Assembly (NCBI RefSeq): GCF_019654975.1
Contig: NZ_BPEW01000002.1
Coordinates: 1-64,000 of the forward strand
Length of the DNA stretch: 64,000 nucleotides
DNA from: Shewanella sp. c952
GTDB lineage: Bacteria > Pseudomonadota > Gammaproteobacteria > Enterobacterales > Shewanellaceae
Reading direction: 5' to 3'
The translations under genes were made by a program, and so were the position numbers. The notes below the pieces were generated by a model. That model saw only the letters and a list, made by a program, of their open reading frames with translations, was not told where the DNA came from and did not search any database. Shown here piece after piece: positions 59,964-64,000 of this stretch. Every line of letters begins with the position of its first letter. Within the stretch, counting starts at the first letter, position 1.

Positions 59964-59996
59964 AAAAGGTACTCACTCATTTGTGAGTACCTTTTT
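59964..59996 (+). terminator. Terminator of the DUF4382 gene
   Basis: AAAAGGTACTCAC pairs with GTGAGTACCTTTT across a six-base loop and runs into T residues. Confidence 0.88.
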
Positions 59997-60108
59997 AATT
60001 TTCCCAAAGAAGCTATTTATTTGCTGCAATTCATACCAATATAAGTTGCGCGCAATAATATTGCCCACAAAACCATTTGATAGTATGCTTCTCAAAAAGG
60101 AGCGCACT

Positions 60109-60591
60109 ATGCCATCATCAATTTATGATTTTTCAGTTGCAAACATTCAAGGTCAATCTACCGCTTTAAAAGACTACCAAGGAAAAGTGGTTCTTATTGT
60201 AAATACAGCGAGTGAGTGTGGCTTTACTCCGCAATATAAAGAGCTCGAAGCACTCTATAAAAAATACCAATCCCAAGGCTTAGTCATACTAGGCTTTCCT
60301 TGCAACCAATTTGGTGCTCAAGAAAAAGGCGATAGTGCAGCCATCAGTTCATTTTGCGAACTCAACTTTGGGGTTACTTTTCCACTTTTTGAAAAAATAG
60401 AGGTAAACGGCGCTGCAACGACACCGCTTTACCAATATTTAAAAACAGAAGCAAAAGGCTTACTTGGCTCTGAACGGATCAAGTGGAACTTCACCAAGTT
60501 TCTAATTAACAAGCAGGGGAAAGTAGAGAAACGCTTTGCGCCGGCAACGAAACCAATGGCGATAGAGAAAAACATCTTAGAATTATTGTAA
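60109..60591 (+). CDS. btuE: Glutathione peroxidase (BtuE type)
   Basis: A 160-residue thiol peroxidase. The start is set at ATG 60109, with AGGAG seven bases upstream; a longer upstream frame is not supported. The catalytic Cys is C37 in VNTASECGFTPQY, with conserved GFPCNQFGAQE and WNFTKFLINKQG. It reduces H2O2 and lipid peroxides using glutathione or thioredoxin. No signal peptide is present, so it is cytoplasmic. The length matches E. coli BtuE (183) loosely, being shorter at the C-terminus. Confidence 0.88.
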   Translation: MPSSIYDFSVANIQGQSTALKDYQGKVVLIVNTASECGFTPQYKELEALYKKYQSQGLVILGFPCNQFGAQEKGDSAAISSFCELNFGVTFPLFEKIEVNGAATTPLYQYLKTEAKGLLGSERIKWNFTKFLINKQGKVEKRFAPATKPMAIEKNILELL

Positions 60592-60660
60592 TTTTTATAG
60601 TTTAAAAACAATGAATTAAAAATATAATTAAAAAAACCACAATTAATCTGTCTATTTTTT

Positions 60661-60687
60661 GAACTTTAACTGATTTTACCTCTCTAA
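60661..60687 (+). promoter_or_regulatory. Sigma-E-like promoter of unit 0
   Basis: GAACTT (60661-60666), a 16-base spacer, then TCTAA (60683-60687) give the spacing and words of RpoE promoters such as rpoH P3. It precedes a short non-coding unit ending in a terminator. Confidence 0.6.
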
Positions 60688-60692
60688 CTTTT

Positions 60693-60802
60693 TGAGCATT
60701 GAATATTTACTTCATGTTCATCATTCTCCCTGGGACTTCTAGCGCGGTCCCCTTGATCTCTAAGTAGGTCAGTCAGGCAACCCATTGGGTTGCCCTTTTT
60801 TT
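60693..60802 (+). ncRNA. Candidate sigma-E-dependent sRNA, unit 0
   Basis: A transcript of about 110 bases is inferred from a sigma-E-like promoter and a terminator (GGCAACCCATTGGGTTGCC, T7). Its internal hairpin is GGGAC/GTCCC. It shares TTCATCATTC..CCCTGGGAC-like sequence with the three downstream copies, and probably belongs to the same sRNA family. The transcription start is approximate, and no known sRNA family is recognised. Confidence 0.5.
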
Positions 60803-60860
60803 CCTCAATGACTCTCCAAATGACATAAACCTGAAGTGAATAGAAAAATCTCTCTTTCAG

Positions 60861-60888
60861 GGAACTAAAACGAATTACAGCACTCTGA
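60861..60888 (+). promoter_or_regulatory. Sigma-E-like promoter, copy 1
   Basis: GGAACTA (60861-60867), 16 bases, TCTGA (60884-60888). Copies 2 and 3 carry the same word pair at the same spacing. Confidence 0.6.
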
Positions 60889-60893
60889 CTATA

Positions 60894-61110
60894 TGAACCG
60901 ATTCTCGTTAAGTGAATTTCATCAGTTGGCTTAACTCTTATTCTCTTTGCTCATCACTCAGAGTGTATATAGTTTCATTGTTCATCATCATTCCCTTGGG
61001 CACTCCTGTTGAGGTTTGCCATTGGAGTTAACCGTTACGCTAGCGCACTAACTGTGTTAACTCTTGAAAACTTATGTTTATGGCAACCTATTTAGGTTGC
61101 CATTTTTTTT
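60894..61110 (+). ncRNA. Candidate sigma-E-dependent sRNA, copy 1
   Basis: From the promoter to the terminator (TGGCAACCTATTTAGGTTGCCA, T8; 61081-61110) this gives about 215 bases. Nested inverted repeats lie upstream in the unit: CACTCTGA/TCAGAGTG (60881-60888/60958-60965) enclosing GTTAAG/CTTAAC (60907-60912/60930-60935). A second hairpin, GAGTTAAC/GTTAACTC, lies near 61025-61065. CATTCCCTTGGGCACTCC between them is unpaired and could base-pair with ribosome sites. A start nearer 60975 (TATAGT box) is an alternative. Confidence 0.55.
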
Positions 61111-61251
61111 GGCTAACAATCACCGCAAAACATCCTCAAACAAATCTTGGTTTAATCGCAAAATTCAATGCATTAATAAACGGATAATCACCAGTAAGTG
61201 AGCTAAAAATCAAACCAAATGAAATAAAAACGAAAAAAGTGAGGAGTAATT

Positions 61252-61279
61252 GGAACTAAAGCGAAATTAGGCACTCTGA
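61252..61279 (+). promoter_or_regulatory. Sigma-E-like promoter, copy 2
   Basis: GGAACTA, 16 bases, TCTGA (61275-61279), the same arrangement as in copy 1. Confidence 0.6.
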
Positions 61280-61284
61280 CTATA

Positions 61285-61501
61285 TGAACCGATTCTCGTT
61301 AAGTGAATTTCATCAATTGGCTTAACTCTTATTCTCTTTGCTCATCACTCAGAGTGTATATAGTTTCATTGTTCATCATCATTCCCTTGGGCACTCCTGT
61401 TGAGGTTTGCCATTGGAGTTAACCGTTACGCTAGCGCACTAACTGTGTTAACTCTTGAAAACTTATGTTTATGGCAACCTATTTAGGTTGCCATTTTTTT
61501 T
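61285..61501 (+). ncRNA. Candidate sigma-E-dependent sRNA, copy 2
   Basis: Second tandem copy, ending at the terminator 61472-61501. The stems and the putative seed CATTCCCTTGGGCACTCC are unchanged from copy 1. Few differences are seen in the transcribed part, one of them ATCAATTGGC for ATCAGTTGGC. Confidence 0.55.
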
Positions 61502-61642
61502 GGCTAACAATCACCGCAAAATATCCTCAAACAAATCTTGGTTTAATCGCAAAATTCAATGCATTAATAAACGGATAATCACCAGTAAGTGAGCTAAAAA
61601 TCAAACCAAATGAAATAAAAACTAAAAAAGTGAGCAATAATT

Positions 61643-61670
61643 GGAACTAAAACGAAATTAGGCACTCTGA
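61643..61670 (+). promoter_or_regulatory. Sigma-E-like promoter, copy 3
   Basis: GGAACTA, 16 bases, TCTGA (61666-61670). Confidence 0.6.
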
Positions 61671-61675
61671 CTATA

Positions 61676-61892
61676 TGAACCGATTCTCGTTAAGTGAATT
61701 TCATCAATTGGCTTAACTCTTACTCTCTTTGCTCATCACTCAGAGTGTATATAGTTTCATTGTTCATCATCATTCCCTTGGGCACTCCTGTTGAGGTTTG
61801 CCATTGGAGTTAACCGTTACGCTAGCGCACTAACCGTGTTAACTCTTGAAAACTTATGTTTATGGCAACCTATTTAGGTTGCCATTTTTTTT
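61676..61892 (+). ncRNA. Candidate sigma-E-dependent sRNA, copy 3
   Basis: Third tandem copy, ending at the terminator 61863-61892, five bases before the stop of the opposite-strand aminopeptidase. One change, TAACCGTG for TAACTGTG, falls within the loop region of the GAGTTAAC hairpin and extends its pairing. Confidence 0.55.
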
Positions 61893-61897
61893 GGCTA

Positions 61898-63742
61898 TTA
61901 AACAACAGCCTTAAGTTGAGCGTCTAACATCACCACTATCGATGGGTGGTAACCCTCTCGCGCCAAGGCATAGATGTTTTTGATCTGGCCATCAAAACCA
62001 GCTTTTAGTAGTTCAGCATAAAGTGGCTTAACAAATTTACCTCGGCCAATTTTTACTAAATAATCACTCACAGCAGGTAATACATCGCTGTAACCATTAC
62101 GAATTGCCACTTTATACCAATCACAGGCTATTTCGGCATTGGTTGATACTGTGAGTGAAAATGCAGCGTCAAGTGCTTTAAGCTGATCATGGCTTACTAC
62201 CTCTGGTAGGTTGGTCAGGAAGTACTGCCAGTGATGCACTAACCAGCCTGTAGTATTCAGGTCGGCAGCAGCAGCATGACCCGCTTCAAATGCTGACAGA
62301 GCTTCAGTGACCTTATCTAAACTATTTGATGTTGGCGCGATAAACCACTCAGGCATACCTTCACCATAGATCCAGCCCAATAGCTCAACCTCAGTAATCA
62401 ATTCACTATGTTCGACAAGCAATGTCTTTTTAGCGTACTCAACAAAAGTCTCTGTTGTTATCGCTTCAAAAGCGAATGCTTGTACATATTGGTAGAGGAA
62501 TTTATCAAAAGCAACTCGCCCTAAGCGCTTTTCAAGGTCATGAACAAACATCGAAGCCTTGTCATAGGTGAAGCGGTTAAAGGCTTCATTTGGGTCTTGA
62601 GTTTGCATATTGGCAGGCAAAGTTTGCGCGTGTAATTCAGTTGACTCGATCGCTTCCTTTAAACGGCCATATTCCAGCACCACTTCAAGCTCGGCTAACT
62701 CTTTACCGAACACCTTTTCAACAATGCGGTTAGTAAAGTAAGTCGTGAAGCCTTCGTTTAACCATAAATCGCGCCAAGTCGCGTTACTGACAAGATTGCC
62801 AGTCCAGGAATGCGCTAGTTCATGGGCAACAGTCGAGACTAAGCTCTTATCTCCAGCGATTAGCGTGGGAGTCATAAAGGCTAATCTTGGGTTTTCCATG
62901 CCACCAAATGGGAAGCTCGGTGGCAATACGATCATGTCATAGCGTCCCCAAGGGTATGGACCCAATAAAGATTCAGCCACTTCAACCATACTTTCAGTAT
63001 CTTCAAACTCGGCAACGGCAGACTCAACAACCTCAGGTTCCGCATAGACACCTGTACGCGCACCCAATCGCCCAAAGGCTAAATCGCCAACGGCTATAGC
63101 GAGTAAGTGTGTCGGCATGGCTTTTTCCATGGTGAAGCTAAAGCGGCCATCGAGTGCTGCAGTGGCATCATTCATGGCGCTCATCACTGCTCGCATCCCT
63201 TTAGGTGCATTAATCACGGCATCGAAAGTTATTCTCGCTTTTGGGGTATCTTGCAGCGGGATCCAGCTACGTGCATTGATGGGTTGCGATTGACTGAACA
63301 AAAAGGGGAGTTTCTTGCCACTGGTTTGAGCGGGGGTTAACCACTGTAACCCTTGCGCTTCAGGCGTAGTGGCATAGTGTATTTTCACGCTGCTAACTGA
63401 AGAATCTAATTTGATACATAAGCGTTGGCCTAAGATTTCATCTTCTTTATCAATCGCGTACTCTAAGGCTTGATCGGCTGTTGTCGTCACATTAAAAATC
63501 GTGATATCACGTAGATCCAACATCAACTCACTGGTATTGTCATCTAAGTAATTAAGATTTAGCTCCACCTGCCCGGTTAACTGTTTTGCAGCAAAGTCCA
63601 CATCTAACATCAATGATAAATGTTTAACACACACTTGCTCTGTATTGGCGAATGAATGGTAGTCACGGCTGTTATCCCATTGCTCTAACACGGCATATCC
63701 TTTTTTAGTCACTGAACTTTTTAGGGGTATTTTAGCCAACAT
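61898..63742 (-). CDS. M1-family aminopeptidase (leukotriene A4 hydrolase-like)
   Basis: A 614-residue zinc metallopeptidase removing N-terminal residues from peptides. The substrate-binding FPFGGMENPRLAF and the zinc motif HELAHSW with its third ligand Glu in WLNEGF, separated by 18 residues, are complete. A C-terminal helical LTA4-hydrolase-type domain follows (about 460-614). It resembles the cold-active aminopeptidases of marine bacteria. No signal peptide is present, so it is cytoplasmic. The last codons come five bases from the terminator of sRNA copy 3 on the other strand. Confidence 0.92.
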   Translation of the reverse strand: MLAKIPLKSSVTKKGYAVLEQWDNSRDYHSFANTEQVCVKHLSLMLDVDFAAKQLTGQVELNLNYLDDNTSELMLDLRDITIFNVTTTADQALEYAIDKEDEILGQRLCIKLDSSVSSVKIHYATTPEAQGLQWLTPAQTSGKKLPFLFSQSQPINARSWIPLQDTPKARITFDAVINAPKGMRAVMSAMNDATAALDGRFSFTMEKAMPTHLLAIAVGDLAFGRLGARTGVYAEPEVVESAVAEFEDTESMVEVAESLLGPYPWGRYDMIVLPPSFPFGGMENPRLAFMTPTLIAGDKSLVSTVAHELAHSWTGNLVSNATWRDLWLNEGFTTYFTNRIVEKVFGKELAELEVVLEYGRLKEAIESTELHAQTLPANMQTQDPNEAFNRFTYDKASMFVHDLEKRLGRVAFDKFLYQYVQAFAFEAITTETFVEYAKKTLLVEHSELITEVELLGWIYGEGMPEWFIAPTSNSLDKVTEALSAFEAGHAAAADLNTTGWLVHHWQYFLTNLPEVVSHDQLKALDAAFSLTVSTNAEIACDWYKVAIRNGYSDVLPAVSDYLVKIGRGKFVKPLYAELLKAGFDGQIKNIYALAREGYHPSIVVMLDAQLKAVV

Positions 63743-63830
63743 CTTAATCTAGAGTGAAATTGACTTGAATAGTTTTAAGTGGAACACTTGCGAATATTGT
63801 ATGCAAATATAAAATATAGAGAAACCCTCC

Positions 63831-64000
63831 ATGAAAAATAAACACTATATCCTGACGCTAATCATGAGCCCTCTGCTGATTATGTCAGCATATACTGCAG
63901 CGCAAACAGCGCAGCCGTTAGAAAGGGTTCTAAGCCAGAACCATACCTGCAGTGATACCATCATAATCCGCTCTCAAGCATTGACGTCGCAGCAGATTGA
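63831..64000 (+). CDS. Secreted protein, amino-terminal part (cut by window edge)
   Basis: A frame open to the window end, beginning with a signal peptide (MKNKHYILTLIMSPLLIMSAYTAAQ). The visible mature part, LERVLSQNHTCSDTIIIRSQ, is too short for a family assignment. It is divergent from the aminopeptidase gene and has no clear ribosome site. Confidence 0.55.
   Translation, partial: MKNKHYILTLIMSPLLIMSAYTAAQTAQPLERVLSQNHTCSDTIIIRSQALTSQQI

Larger units (their letters stand above)
60861..61897. repeat. 391-bp tandem repeat, about 2.65 copies
   Basis: Unit starts at 60861, 61252 and 61643 are exactly 391 apart. The units are nearly identical, including promoter, inner hairpins and terminator. 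Copy 3 ends with its terminator, directly at the pepN-like stop on the opposite strand. Differences are a handful of single bases. There is no ORF in the unit. Confidence 0.9.

Noticed and set aside
60027-60060. Lone TACCAATATAAG word before btuE as another repeat copy
   Set aside because: No matching partner end or inner word is present nearby.
60947-60973. Sigma-70 promoter (TTGCTC and TATAGT) in the sRNA unit
   Set aside because: The spacer is 15 bases and the -35 is weak; the sigma-E word pair with exact spacing in all four units is the better explanation, although a second start is not excluded.

Overview
The window reads as chromosomal DNA of a marine gammaproteobacterium, most likely Shewanella. 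Evidence for this is the six-gene malQ-glgB-glgX-glgP-glgC-glgA block next to an iron-dependent alcohol dehydrogenase, a secreted Shewanella-type PPP phosphatase, the many TACCAATC-ended intergenic repeats, and small lipoproteins typical of that genus. This assignment is from recognition of gene content, not from a database search. No rRNA, tRNA or CRISPR array was found.

Layout. 1-1.6 kb: the right end of an IS10-type element truncates a coiled-coil/PEGA-like gene, followed by a 270-bp degenerate miniature element. 1.7-13.1 kb: acyltransferase, secreted phosphatase, an RND efflux pump (adaptor plus permease), a VOC protein, a MAPEG protein, a large lipoprotein and a NYN-domain protein. 13.4-25.9 kb: the glycogen operon on the minus strand, with overlapping or abutting genes covering precursor synthesis (GlgC), elongation (GlgA), branching (GlgB), debranching (GlgX), phosphorolysis (GlgP) and glucan transfer (MalQ). 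26.3-27.5 kb: Fe-ADH.

28.1-34.3 kb is an AT-richer accessory segment. A 209-bp, strongly structured sequence flanks it in inverted orientation (28128-28336 and 33729-33937), with a shortened third copy outside. Inside are an FRG-domain protein, a two-gene operon of small unknown proteins behind a 10-bp tandem-repeat array, and a 794-residue DUF4238/SEC-C protein. The layout resembles a defence or cargo island, but function is not shown by sequence alone.

34.3-58.4 kb is mostly core: a frameshifted endonuclease/exonuclease/phosphatase lipoprotein, a second RND pump, NDH-2, a thioesterase, tandem alkaline phosphatases, threonine aldolase, a TRIC channel, MscS, an OmpA-like protein, YaiI, a DUF2461 protein, an RsmB-like methyltransferase, a 7TMR-DISM protein with a degenerate GGDEF domain, and a YfaZ-like porin. 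58.8-64 kb: a DUF4382 lipoprotein, glutathione peroxidase, and an M1 aminopeptidase.

The most striking non-coding signal is at 60.66-61.89 kb. Four consecutive units each have a sigma-E-like promoter (GAACTT/GAACTA, 16-bp spacer, TCTAA/TCTGA) and end in a GGCAACC/GGTTGCC terminator. Three of them are near-identical 391-bp tandem copies with no ORF. This looks like an array of envelope-stress small RNA genes.
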